Assembly (NCBI GenBank): GCA_050186335.1
Contig: JBFWYO010000043.1
Span: 1-40,762, forward strand
From: JBFWYO01 sp050186335
GTDB taxonomy: Bacteria; Pseudomonadota; Alphaproteobacteria; Bin65
Length of the DNA: 40,762 nt
Reading direction: 5' to 3'
Shown here one piece after another: positions 24,875 to 32,237 of this stretch. Positions within the stretch are counted from its first letter, which is position 1, and each line of letters starts with the position of its first letter. The position numbers and the translations under genes were made by a program. The notes beneath the pieces are model-generated. The model was not told the origin of the DNA. It did no database searches and saw only the letters and a program-made list of their open reading frames with translations.

Positions 24875-25645
24875 CTATCCCATCGAAACGGCGCGGATAA
24901 TATTCTGCTCGTCGATCTGCAGGCGCAGCCGCGATGGATTGTGCATGCGGTCGGTGAACGGCCGCTCCGGCGAGATCACGACGTAGGGACGGCACAATTC
25001 GAGTTCTTTGACGCCGTCGAGCTTCTGGTCGTCCAATACCCGCACCAATCGTTGACCGACCCAGCTTTGCAGCGGCCGCAGGCAGCCGCTTGCCATGCGG
25101 GGCGGTTCGCGTTGCGTGCCGGTGGTCGCTGGCGGTACCGCGGCCGGCGGCACCGCGGCGGGTGGCGGTGCGACCGGGACGGCGGTCGGACTGGGTGGCG
25201 GCGGCGGTGCCGCGTCGGTCGCCGGACGATCGAACATTTGCGTGAACACGCCGCGCGCGGTCTGCACGCGCACGCCGCGCGGCGCGACGGTCTGCGATCC
25301 CGGCACGCGGTAGCCGGCGACAAGCGGTTCCGGTTGCGCGCCGGTCGTTGCTCCGCGTCGCGCGACAAAGCGGAATTCCCAGATGCCGTTCGCGGGTGCG
25401 CCCTTGCGTGTCGGGATCAGGTCGCCGTCGCCCCAGCCCGGCCCGGGCACGGTGCCCGTCACGATGATCTGATAGGATTGCGGCTGCATGTTAGAGGCGA
25501 CCAGTTCGGCCTTCTGCACCGCCGGGATGAGTACGCGATTTTCGGCAATCTGCGCCGACGACGGGCCGGCCAGCCACGAAACCGACGCGCTGGCGCCGAC
25601 CGCAATGACGACGGCGAGCAGCTTGGACTTCAATCTCGATTGCAT
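24875..25645 (-). CDS. Secreted protein with Pro-rich linker and I78-like inhibitor domain
   Basis: A 256-residue exported protein. Residues 1-31 form a signal peptide (basic start, long hydrophobic core, SSA cleavage site). A ~100-residue N-terminal domain I do not recognise (GDGDLIPTRKGAPANGIWEF) is followed by a Pro/Ala/Val linker at about 142-180 (PPPPPSP, PVAPPPAAVPP). The C-terminal ~70 residues resemble the peptidase-inhibitor I78 fold: CLRPLQSWVGQ at the start, VVISPERPFTDRMHNPSRL in the middle and LQIDEQNIIRAVSMG at the end. I78 proteins inhibit serine peptidases in the periplasm. GAGGGAG before ATG 25645 gives good translation. The domain assignment is by eye and only moderately sure. 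Confidence 0.68.
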   Translation of the reverse strand: MQSRLKSKLLAVVIAVGASASVSWLAGPSSAQIAENRVLIPAVQKAELVASNMQPQSYQIIVTGTVPGPGWGDGDLIPTRKGAPANGIWEFRFVARRGATTGAQPEPLVAGYRVPGSQTVAPRGVRVQTARGVFTQMFDRPATDAAPPPPPSPTAVPVAPPPAAVPPAAVPPATTGTQREPPRMASGCLRPLQSWVGQRLVRVLDDQKLDGVKELELCRPYVVISPERPFTDRMHNPSRLRLQIDEQNIIRAVSMG

Positions 25646-25980
25646 CGCTTACTCCCTCAATTGGCGTCTCGATACGAGCGTCGGATCCGGTCGCAATGCG
25701 GCATCGCGCATCGACCCCGCAGGCGTGAAAACAATCGACCGGCGCCAAAGTTCCGATTCATGAATGCTTGCGCCGGTATCGTCGATGCGTACCCGGCGCT
25801 TGCTCGTCCGCGCTCACATGGCACGTACTATCCAACACCCACTTTGTGACCGCAATGTGGAGCAATCGGCGCCGATTCGGGCGCAGATGCTCGCATTCCA
25901 GCCGCGCGCCCCGCGATGCGCGTCCCGCATTCGGCGAAATCTCGCACGGATCGGCTTTTCCGTCGGTGCCGCTTGAATTC
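25646..25980. other. Intergenic region between aroC and the I78-like gene
   Basis: About 335 nt without a credible gene on either strand. It must hold the 3' end of the aroC transcript and the promoter of the I78-like gene (both minus strand). I see no strong hairpin with a U-tract after aroC, and no clear -35/-10 pair. Confidence 0.45.
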
Positions 25981-27051
25981 TCAGCCGAGTCGCGCCTTGT
26001 GGCGCAGCATGTGATCGGCCAGCACACACGCCATCATGGCTTCGCCGACCGGCACCGCGCGGATTCCGACGCACGGATCGTGCCGGCCTTTGACCGTCAC
26101 GTCGGCGTTCTCGCCTTTGACATTTACAGTTTTCTGCGGCAGCAGAATCGACGAGGTCGGCTTGACCGCGAAACGCACGACGACGTCCTGGCCGTTGGAA
26201 ATGCCACCCAGGATGCCGCCGGCGTGGTTGGATAGAAACTCCACCTTGCCGTTCTTGGCGCGCATCTGGTCGTGCGCCGTTTCGCCCGGAAGCTCGACCG
26301 TCGCGAATCCGTCGCCGATCTCGACCGCCTTGACCGCGTTGATGCTCATCATGGCGCGCGCCAGATCGCTATCCAGTTTGTCGTAAATCGGTTCGCCCCA
26401 GCCGACCGGCACGCCCGACGCATGCACTTCGATGACGGCACCCGCGGACGAGCCTCGCTTGCGCACGTCGTCGAGATAGTCGGCCCAGTTCGCCGCCATC
26501 GCCGCATCCGGCGACCAGAACGGATTTTTGCCGGTTTCGCTCCAATCCCATTTCGCGCGGTCGATCTTGTGCGGGCCGACTTGAACGAGCGCGCCGCGAA
26601 TGACGATGCCTGCGCCGAGGATCTTGCGCGCCACGGCGCCCGCCATCACCCGCACCGCGGTCTCGCGCGCCGAGGCACGACCGCTGCCGCGATAGTCGCG
26701 TACGCCGTATTTCTTCAGGTATGTGTAGTCCGCGTGCCCGGGACGAAACAGATCCTTGATGTCGCCGTAATCCTTCGAGCGCTGGTCCATATTCTGGATC
26801 AGCAGCGAAATCGGCGTGCCGGTCGTGACGCCCTCGAACACGCCGGACAAAATCTGCACTGTGTCCGGCTCCTGGCGCTGCGTCGTGAAGCGCGATTGTC
26901 CGGGCCGCCGTTTCTCCAGCCACACCTGGATATCCGGCTCCGACAGCGGAATCCCCGCGGGCGCGCCGTCGACCACGCAGCCGATCGACGGACCGTGACT
27001 TTCACCCCATGAGGTGAAGCTGAACAGATGTCCGAACGTGTTGCCGGCCAT
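25981..27051 (-). CDS. aroC: Chorismate synthase
   Basis: AroC makes chorismate from EPSP, the last step of the shikimate pathway, using reduced FMN. The 356-residue product has the three classic signatures: GESHGPSIGCVVDGAPAG near the N-terminus, the central block with GRASARET, and HDPCVGIRAVPVGEAM near the C-terminus; FRPGHADYTY and DQRSKDY are also present. ATG at 27051 lies 54 nt downstream of fabI with no clear ribosome binding site. fabI-aroC neighbourhood is common in alphaproteobacteria. Confidence 0.97.
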   Translation of the reverse strand: MAGNTFGHLFSFTSWGESHGPSIGCVVDGAPAGIPLSEPDIQVWLEKRRPGQSRFTTQRQEPDTVQILSGVFEGVTTGTPISLLIQNMDQRSKDYGDIKDLFRPGHADYTYLKKYGVRDYRGSGRASARETAVRVMAGAVARKILGAGIVIRGALVQVGPHKIDRAKWDWSETGKNPFWSPDAAMAANWADYLDDVRKRGSSAGAVIEVHASGVPVGWGEPIYDKLDSDLARAMMSINAVKAVEIGDGFATVELPGETAHDQMRAKNGKVEFLSNHAGGILGGISNGQDVVVRFAVKPTSSILLPQKTVNVKGENADVTVKGRHDPCVGIRAVPVGEAMMACVLADHMLRHKARLG

Positions 27052-27105
27052 GTCTATAGCTCTAGGGTTTCGCTCAAAGTCTGCGCAGGCCGTGGCCGAC
27101 GCGCG

Positions 27106-27933
27106 TTATTCGTTGCTGCCTTCGCGATTGATCGTCAGGTCCGGCGCATCGATCGCCTTCATGCCGACCACGTGATAGCCGGCATCGACGTGATGAACTT
27201 CGCCGGTGACGCCGCTCGAGAGATCGCTCAAAAAATACATGCCCGAACGGCCGACGTCTTGAATGGTCACATTGCGGCGCAACGGCGCGTTGTATTCGTT
27301 CCACTTCAGGATGTAGCGGAAATCGCCGATCCCCGATGCGGCCAGCGTCTTGATCGGACCGGCGGAAATCGCGTTCACGCGAATTGCCCGGTCGCCCAGA
27401 TCGACCGCCAGATACCGCACGCTGGCCTCCAGTGCGGCTTTCGCGACACCCATCACGTTGTAATGCGGCATTACGCGTTCGGCGCCGAAATAAGTCAGCG
27501 TCAGCAGGCTGCCGCCCTTGTCCATCAATTTGGATGCGCGCCGAGCCACATCGGTGAACGAGTAGCAGGAAATCACCATCGACTTGATGAAGTTGTCGCG
27601 GCTGGTGTCGACGTATTTGCCCTTCAACTCTTCCTTGTCGGAAAAGGCGATTGCGTGCACGGCGAAATCGAGCCGGCCCCAGGCCTTTTCGACGGCAGCG
27701 AAAGTCGCATCCATGCTCGCAGCGTCGGTCACGTCGCAGGGCAGCACGAGCTTCGAGCCGACCTGTTCCGCGAGCGGGCGCACGCGCCGCTCCAGCGCTT
27801 CGCCCTGAAAGGTGAACGCGAGTTCGGCGCCTTGATCCGCGACCGCCTTGGCGATGCCCCAGGCGATCGACCGATCGTTGGCGACGCCCATGATCAGGCC
27901 CTTTTTGCCGTCCATCAGGCCCATGTACTGCAT
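27106..27933 (-). CDS. fabI: Enoyl-ACP reductase (NADH), FabI type
   Basis: FabI reduces trans-2-enoyl-ACP in each cycle of fatty acid synthesis. The 275-residue product has the cofactor segment GLIMGVANDRSIAWGIAKA, VHAIAFSDKEEL, and the catalytic Tyr...Lys set in TYFGAERVMPHYNVMGVAKAALE, followed by ISAGPIKTLAASGI. The sequence reads as a normal FabI; it is the target class for triclosan-like inhibitors. The start is slightly uncertain: ATGs at 27933, 27924 and 27915 are in frame, and the GGGGG ribosome binding site is only 2 nt from the first. A good promoter lies upstream (27964-27991). aroC follows in the same direction. Confidence 0.96.
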   Translation of the reverse strand: MQYMGLMDGKKGLIMGVANDRSIAWGIAKAVADQGAELAFTFQGEALERRVRPLAEQVGSKLVLPCDVTDAASMDATFAAVEKAWGRLDFAVHAIAFSDKEELKGKYVDTSRDNFIKSMVISCYSFTDVARRASKLMDKGGSLLTLTYFGAERVMPHYNVMGVAKAALEASVRYLAVDLGDRAIRVNAISAGPIKTLAASGIGDFRYILKWNEYNAPLRRNVTIQDVGRSGMYFLSDLSSGVTGEVHHVDAGYHVVGMKAIDAPDLTINREGSNE

Positions 27934-27963
27934 TTCCCCCAGGCGCTGCTTGAATTTGGCGGC

Positions 27964-27991
27964 ATCCTACACGACGAAAGGGGCTGGTCAA
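27964..27991 (-). promoter_or_regulatory. Sigma-70-type promoter of fabI
   Basis: On the minus strand TTGACC (27991-27986), a 16-nt spacer and TAGGAT (27969-27964) match -35 and -10 in 5/6 and 4/6 positions. The implied transcript starts near 27957, about 24 nt before the first fabI ATG. Confidence 0.5.
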
Positions 27992-28067
27992 TGCTCATGC
28001 CCCGGCAAAACTCCCAAAGGATCAGATACTTATGCGGATAAAGGTGGATTTGCCGCGCCTTTCCGGC

Positions 28068-28095
28068 TTGCCGCGCTGCGCGCGCGGCCTATCAT
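28068..28095 (+). promoter_or_regulatory. Promoter of the YihY gene, apparently leaderless
   Basis: TTGCCG (28068-28073), a 16-nt spacer, TATCAT (28090-28095). The -10 ends exactly 6 nt before the ATG at 28102, which puts the likely transcription start at the start codon. GAGCGG lies between but would not be on the mRNA if this is right. Confidence 0.45.
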
Positions 28096-28101
28096 GAGCG
28101 G

Positions 28102-29388
28102 ATGACCGAGACCGTCGCCTTCGTGCCTCCGCCGCGACCCAACCTATGGGCATTGATCCGTCACGTCGGCGTGCGCTTCTGGATCGATCATTGCTTCAGC
28201 ACGGCCGCATCGCTGGCCTACACGACGTTGCTGGCGATCGTGCCGATGATGGCGATCAGTTTCGCCATCCTGGCCGCTTTCCCAGTCTTCGATTCGATCC
28301 GCCTCCAGCTCCAGCAATTCCTGTTCGAGAATTTCCTGCCGATCAGCGCCGACGTAATGCGCGAAAAATTCGACGAGTTCGTCAAGAATGTCGGGTCGCT
28401 GACCGCCGTCGGCGTCGTGTTCCTGGCGGGCGCTGCCTTGATCGTGCTCGACACCGTCGAGACCGCGTTCAACGCCATTTGGCGGCAGCGGCGCGTACGC
28501 CCGATCATGCAGCGCTTGGTGATCTTCTGGGCGATCTTGACCATGACGCCGCTTCTGGTCGGCGGCAGCGTGGCGCTCTCGGGCTATATCGCCGTGGTCA
28601 GCGCTAAGGTCGGCCTGGAGGCGTTCAGCGGCGTCGGCGGCTTCCTGCTGCGGCTGCTGCCGTTCGTGCTGGTCGTCGCGGCGGCGACGCTCGCCTACAT
28701 CATCATTCCGTTCCGCAAGGTGCGCTTCACCCACGGTTTGATCGGCGGCATCGTTTTGGGCGCGCTGATCGAAGCGTTGCGCAACGGCTTTGCGCTCTAT
28801 TTCAGCTGGTTTCCGTCCTATCAGACGATCTACGGCGCGCTCGCGGTAATCCCACTGTTTCTGGTCTGGCTCTACCTGGTGTGGGCCGCCATTCTATTCG
28901 GCGCGCAGATCGCAGCCTCCATCCCCGAATGGCGCGATTCCGCGGCGCTCAACGCCGAGGGCGCCGTGCCGCGCCGGCTGCGGTTGCCGTTCGCGCTGCA
29001 AATTCTCGAAACCCTGCTGCACCGAAGCAAGACCGGCGGCAGCATGGACAGCGAGGCCATCGCCCGCGCCATCGGAGTCGAGCGCGCGTTCCTTTCGCCG
29101 CTGCTGGAAATGCTGGCGCAAGGCGGCTTCGTTGCGCGCCTGGAATCCAATGGCTGGGTGCTGACGCGCGATCTTGAAGTCGCAACCCTGGCCGAATTGT
29201 TCGATGTGCTCGATTTGGCCGTGGCCCGACGCGCAGCCGAGTCGATTAAGGGCGATCCGGCATGGCGCACCCGCCTTATCGGCGTGCTGGCCGAAGCCGA
29301 CGTCGCCGAGCACAGTCGCCTGGCGGTTTCGATCCGGGCGCTGCTCGAGGGCGAGACCTCGCCGCAAAATAAAACGGCCGGGCGTTGA
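28102..29388 (+). CDS. YihY/BrkB family inner membrane protein
   Basis: A 428-residue membrane protein of the YihY (formerly 'ribonuclease BN') family. The family landmark STAASLAYTTLLAIVPMMAI is at about 33-52, VLDTVETAFNAIWRQRR at about 117-133, and the later helices carry AYIIIPFRKVRFTHGLIGGIVLGALIEAL and LFLVWLYLVWAAILFGAQIAA. About 6 membrane helices end near residue 275; the last ~150 residues are a cytoplasmic extension with a winged-helix-like look (DSEAIARAIGVERAFLSPLLEMLAQGG), present in the longer members. Function is not settled; a transport or envelope role is suspected. The stop codon lies in the loop of a terminator hairpin. Confidence 0.9.
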   Translation: MTETVAFVPPPRPNLWALIRHVGVRFWIDHCFSTAASLAYTTLLAIVPMMAISFAILAAFPVFDSIRLQLQQFLFENFLPISADVMREKFDEFVKNVGSLTAVGVVFLAGAALIVLDTVETAFNAIWRQRRVRPIMQRLVIFWAILTMTPLLVGGSVALSGYIAVVSAKVGLEAFSGVGGFLLRLLPFVLVVAAATLAYIIIPFRKVRFTHGLIGGIVLGALIEALRNGFALYFSWFPSYQTIYGALAVIPLFLVWLYLVWAAILFGAQIAASIPEWRDSAALNAEGAVPRRLRLPFALQILETLLHRSKTGGSMDSEAIARAIGVERAFLSPLLEMLAQGGFVARLESNGWVLTRDLEVATLAELFDVLDLAVARRAAESIKGDPAWRTRLIGVLAEADVAEHSRLAVSIRALLEGETSPQNKTAGR

Positions 29389-29399
29389 GCCCGGCCGTT
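29366..29399 (-). terminator. Intrinsic terminator between convergent genes
   Basis: An 11-bp perfect stem (29373-29383 with 29389-29399) with a 5-nt loop. On the minus strand it is followed by TTTTATTTT, a good U-tract, so it ends the surface-protein gene at 29423-29884. On the plus strand the tail is poor (TTCG), and the loop holds the TGA stop codon of the YihY gene, so the stem also overlaps coding sequence. Confidence 0.85.
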
Positions 29400-29422
29400 C
29401 GATCGCGTCTTTGAGAGCCGGC

Positions 29423-29884
29423 TTAGCCGACGAATTCCCAGCTGCCGTCGGGGTTCCGGCAACGGCGGCCCTTGACCGTATCGGTCGAGCCGTCGGCCAG
29501 CGTCACCGTTTCCGTGAAATCGCGGCACGTCCTGCCGGAGGTCTGATACGGCTGCGAGACCGGCGTCACCTGACCGTAGTTGCCGCTGTCGGGATTGCGC
29601 CATTGGTACGGCTGCCCGACGTTACCTTCGGCCATCGCCTGGTTCGCGTTCTGCGCAGCATAGGCGCGGTCGCGCTCGTCGAGGCGCCTGCCGATCTGGC
29701 TGCCGACGAAGGCGCCGAGGCCCGCCCCGACCAAGGTCGCCGCGACGCGACCCGTGCCGCGGCCGACCGTGCTGCCGACCGCCGCGCCGACGACGGCGCC
29801 GGTTACCGCGCCGGTGGTTTGATTGTCGCACGCGGTGGTGCCCAGGGTCGCTACAAACGCCAAGGCGATGCCGATGTATTTCAT
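29423..29884 (-). CDS. Glycine-zipper surface protein (17-kDa antigen-like)
   Basis: A 153-residue exported protein. A short signal peptide ends near LGTTACDNQ; the cysteine could be lipidated, though the lipobox is imperfect. Residues 25-62 form a glycine zipper (GAVTGAVVGAAVGSTVGRGTG and VGAGLGAFVGSQIGRRLD), the Gly-rich two-helix element of the rickettsial 17-kDa antigen and SlyB-like proteins. The C-terminal part (QPYQWRNPDSGNYGQVTP, GRTCRDFTETVTLADGS, GRRCRNPDGSWEF) is the family's surface domain with two cysteines that may pair. AAGGGACGGG precedes ATG 29884. It is expected in the outer membrane. A terminator follows. Confidence 0.87.
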   Translation of the reverse strand: MKYIGIALAFVATLGTTACDNQTTGAVTGAVVGAAVGSTVGRGTGRVAATLVGAGLGAFVGSQIGRRLDERDRAYAAQNANQAMAEGNVGQPYQWRNPDSGNYGQVTPVSQPYQTSGRTCRDFTETVTLADGSTDTVKGRRCRNPDGSWEFVG

Positions 29885-30071
29885 GGTCCCGTCCCTTCAA
29901 ACTGGTTGCGTCGGTAAAGTACGGCGCGCGCGGGTTCCAATTCCTGGCGATGCCCGCAGCGCACCCGATGATTAACTTATATCATATTCATAAGGCCTCG
30001 GCGCTACCCTGGCAGTGACTTCAATCACAAGCCGGTGGCGGTGGCCGCTGGCGCATCGTAAAACCCGATCC

Positions 30072-30662
30072 ATGACCATTGACCCGTTGCCCAATCCGTT
30101 CGATCTGGTCCGCGCCTGGTTGGACGAAGCCCACAAAAGCGAGCCGGCCGATCCGACCGCCGCGGCACTCGCCACGGTCGGCCCGGACGGCCAGCCGAGC
30201 CAGCGCATGGTGCTGGTGCGCGGCTGGGACGATCGCGGGTTGGTTTTCTATACCAATTTCGAAAGCCGAAAAGGCCGGGAGTTGCTCGGACACCCGCGTG
30301 CCGCGTTGTGCTTTCACTGGAAGAGCCTGCGTCGCCAGATTCGGGCCGAGGGGGCGGTTTCGGCCGTCGACGATGCCGAGGCAGATGCCTATTTCGCCGG
30401 TCGCGATCGCGGCAGCCAGATCGGCGCCTGGGCATCGCAGCAGTCACGGCCGATGCGCGGCAAGGCCGAACTCATGGGGCGGGTCGCCAGTTTCACCGCC
30501 AAGTTCGGCATCGGTAAGGTGCCGCGTCCACCGCATTGGTCGGGCTTCAGGCTGGCACCGCACTATTTCGAATTCTGGCGCGACGGCAAATTCCGTCTGC
30601 ACGATAGGCTGATTTATCGCCGCGCGGGCGACGGCTGGACCACGGAAACGTTGTTTCCGTGA
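30072..30662 (+). CDS. pdxH: Pyridoxamine 5'-phosphate oxidase
   Basis: PdxH oxidises pyridoxine or pyridoxamine 5'-phosphate to pyridoxal 5'-phosphate with FMN. The 196-residue product has PSQRMVLVRGWDDRGLVFYTNFESRKG, the FMN and phosphate-binding region LCFHWKSLRRQIRAEG, SQIGAWASQQS, and the C-terminal signature HWSGFRLAPHYFEFW followed by RLHDRLIYRR. ATG at 30072 gives the usual length; the longer frame to 30015 adds unrelated residues. No strong ribosome binding site. It is convergent with the periplasmic unknown at 30676. Confidence 0.95.
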   Translation: MTIDPLPNPFDLVRAWLDEAHKSEPADPTAAALATVGPDGQPSQRMVLVRGWDDRGLVFYTNFESRKGRELLGHPRAALCFHWKSLRRQIRAEGAVSAVDDAEADAYFAGRDRGSQIGAWASQQSRPMRGKAELMGRVASFTAKFGIGKVPRPPHWSGFRLAPHYFEFWRDGKFRLHDRLIYRRAGDGWTTETLFP

Positions 30663-30675
30663 CGTCGATCGCGCC

Positions 30676-31116
30676 TCAAAGGCTCGATACTTCGCTCATG
30701 ATGTCGCCGCGCAGGTTGGTGATCCAGCTGTTGTAATTGCGATGAATGAGCTGGCGCGATGCGTTGTATAGCAGGTTGACGCTCGATTTGTGGGTGATCG
30801 AGAACACGGTCGTGGTGTGCACGATGTCGACGACGGCCTGGTGCGAGCGGATGTTCAGCGTGGCGACCAGGACGCCCGGCCGCACCTGTACGACCGACCA
30901 GCCGCGCCGCGCCCCGGCGCGCACGATCGCCTGGCTGACCGCCTGCAGCGTCAGCGCTTTCTGATTGCCGAACGGATAATTGATGACGTTCTCGATCGGC
31001 CGCTGGCGCGCGCTGACCGGCTCGTCCACGGTCTGGCCGGCCTGCGCCAGAGCGAGCCCGGGCGCCACAGCGACCAAAATTATCGCAAAAAGTATGCGAC
31101 CCAAGGCTGGTTTCAT
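30676..31116 (-). CDS. Exported protein of unknown function
   Basis: I do not recognise this 146-residue protein. Residues 1-24 are a clear signal peptide (MKPALGRILFAIILVAVAPG then ALAQA). The mature part looks like a compact alpha/beta domain: LTLQAVSQAIVRAGARRGW, VVQVRPGVLVATLNIRSHQAVVDIVHTTTVFSI, SSVNLLYN, and a helix RQLIHRNYNSWITNLRGDI. GGAG 8 nt before ATG 31116 supports the start. It is divergent from the FieF-type gene (112 nt between starts) and convergent with pdxH. Its sequence looks constrained rather than random, so it is likely a conserved periplasmic protein. Confidence 0.75.
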   Translation of the reverse strand: MKPALGRILFAIILVAVAPGLALAQAGQTVDEPVSARQRPIENVINYPFGNQKALTLQAVSQAIVRAGARRGWSVVQVRPGVLVATLNIRSHQAVVDIVHTTTVFSITHKSSVNLLYNASRQLIHRNYNSWITNLRGDIMSEVSSL

Positions 31117-31228
31117 GACGCCCGCTCCTTAATTTATGCTCGCAGTATCGTCCCGTGCGGGCGATCATGATAATGCCGATGCCTCGCCACGGCCCCGATC
31201 CCCAAGGGCCAGCCAATATATCAGGCCG

Positions 31229-32167
31229 ATGACCAACGTGCGACCCGCGATTGCAGAACCCGACCTCGACGCCCGCAACGCGCGGCTGATGCGCCTCGCC
31301 TCGATCGCGTCGGTCTCCACCGCGGCGATCCTCATCGTGGCCAAGATCGTCGCCTGGCTGTTGACCGATTCCGTCGCCTTGCTGTCGACGCTGATCGATT
31401 CGCTGCTCGACGCGGGCGCATCGCTGGTCACGCTGTTGGCGGTCTATCATGCCGTGCAGCCGGCCGACGCGGAGCATCGCTTCGGCCACGGTAAGGCCGA
31501 GCCGCTGGCCGGCCTGGCGCAGGCCGCGTTCATCGCCGGGTCCGGCCTGCTGCTGCTGTTCGAGGCGGTCACGCGGTTCTTCAAGCCGAAGCCGATCAGC
31601 AACGAATGGATCGGGATCGGCGTCATGCTATTTGCGATCGCGTTGACGCTCTTGCTGGTCGCGTTTCAATTCTATGTCCTGCGCCGGACCCGGTCGGTCG
31701 CCGTGCGCGCCGATTCGATGCATTATCAGGGCGACCTGTTGATTAACGGCAGCGTCATCGTCTCGCTTGCCGTTTCCATGTTCTGGTCCTGGCCGTACCT
31801 CGATCCGATCTTCGCCATCATGATCACAGGGTATCTGCTGTTCAGCGCATCGCGCGTGGTGCGTGATTCCCTCGATATGCTGATGGACCGCGAGCTGCCG
31901 AACGCGGAACGCGAACGAATTCGTCAAATCGTCAGTCTGCATCCGGAGGTCAAGGCGCTGCACGATCTTCGATCCCGGCGCGCCGGTCTGGCGCTGTTCA
32001 TTCAACTGCATCTGGAAGTGGACGGTAATCTGACCCTGCGGCAGGCGCACGAGATCGCGGACGCCGTGGAGGCCGATATCATCCGCGCGTTTCCCGGCGC
32101 CGAGGTGATCATTCACCAGGACCCCGACGACATCGTCGAGATTCACCCGGCGATCGCGCACCAGTGA
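31229..32167 (+). CDS. Cation diffusion facilitator, FieF/YiiP type
   Basis: A 312-residue metal exporter that moves Zn2+, Fe2+, Cd2+ or Co2+ out of the cytoplasm in exchange for protons. Six membrane helices are followed by a cytoplasmic ferredoxin-like domain (about 225-305). The transport site of YiiP is complete: Asp57 and Asp61 in helix 2 (STLIDSLLDAGAS) and His165 and Asp169 in helix 5 (HYQGD). HRFGHGKAEPLAGLAQ after helix 2 is the FieF signature. I chose ATG at 31229 over the longer frame to 31136, whose extra residues are not protein-like. TATATC ends 6 nt before this ATG, a possible leaderless start. Confidence 0.93.
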   Translation: MTNVRPAIAEPDLDARNARLMRLASIASVSTAAILIVAKIVAWLLTDSVALLSTLIDSLLDAGASLVTLLAVYHAVQPADAEHRFGHGKAEPLAGLAQAAFIAGSGLLLLFEAVTRFFKPKPISNEWIGIGVMLFAIALTLLLVAFQFYVLRRTRSVAVRADSMHYQGDLLINGSVIVSLAVSMFWSWPYLDPIFAIMITGYLLFSASRVVRDSLDMLMDRELPNAERERIRQIVSLHPEVKALHDLRSRRAGLALFIQLHLEVDGNLTLRQAHEIADAVEADIIRAFPGAEVIIHQDPDDIVEIHPAIAHQ

Positions 32168-32237
32168 GCAGGTTCGGTCCCCGGCGTTGATCTTGGTCAT
32201 GGCGCCGGCCGCTGAATTCGGCAGGCTTACATTCATT

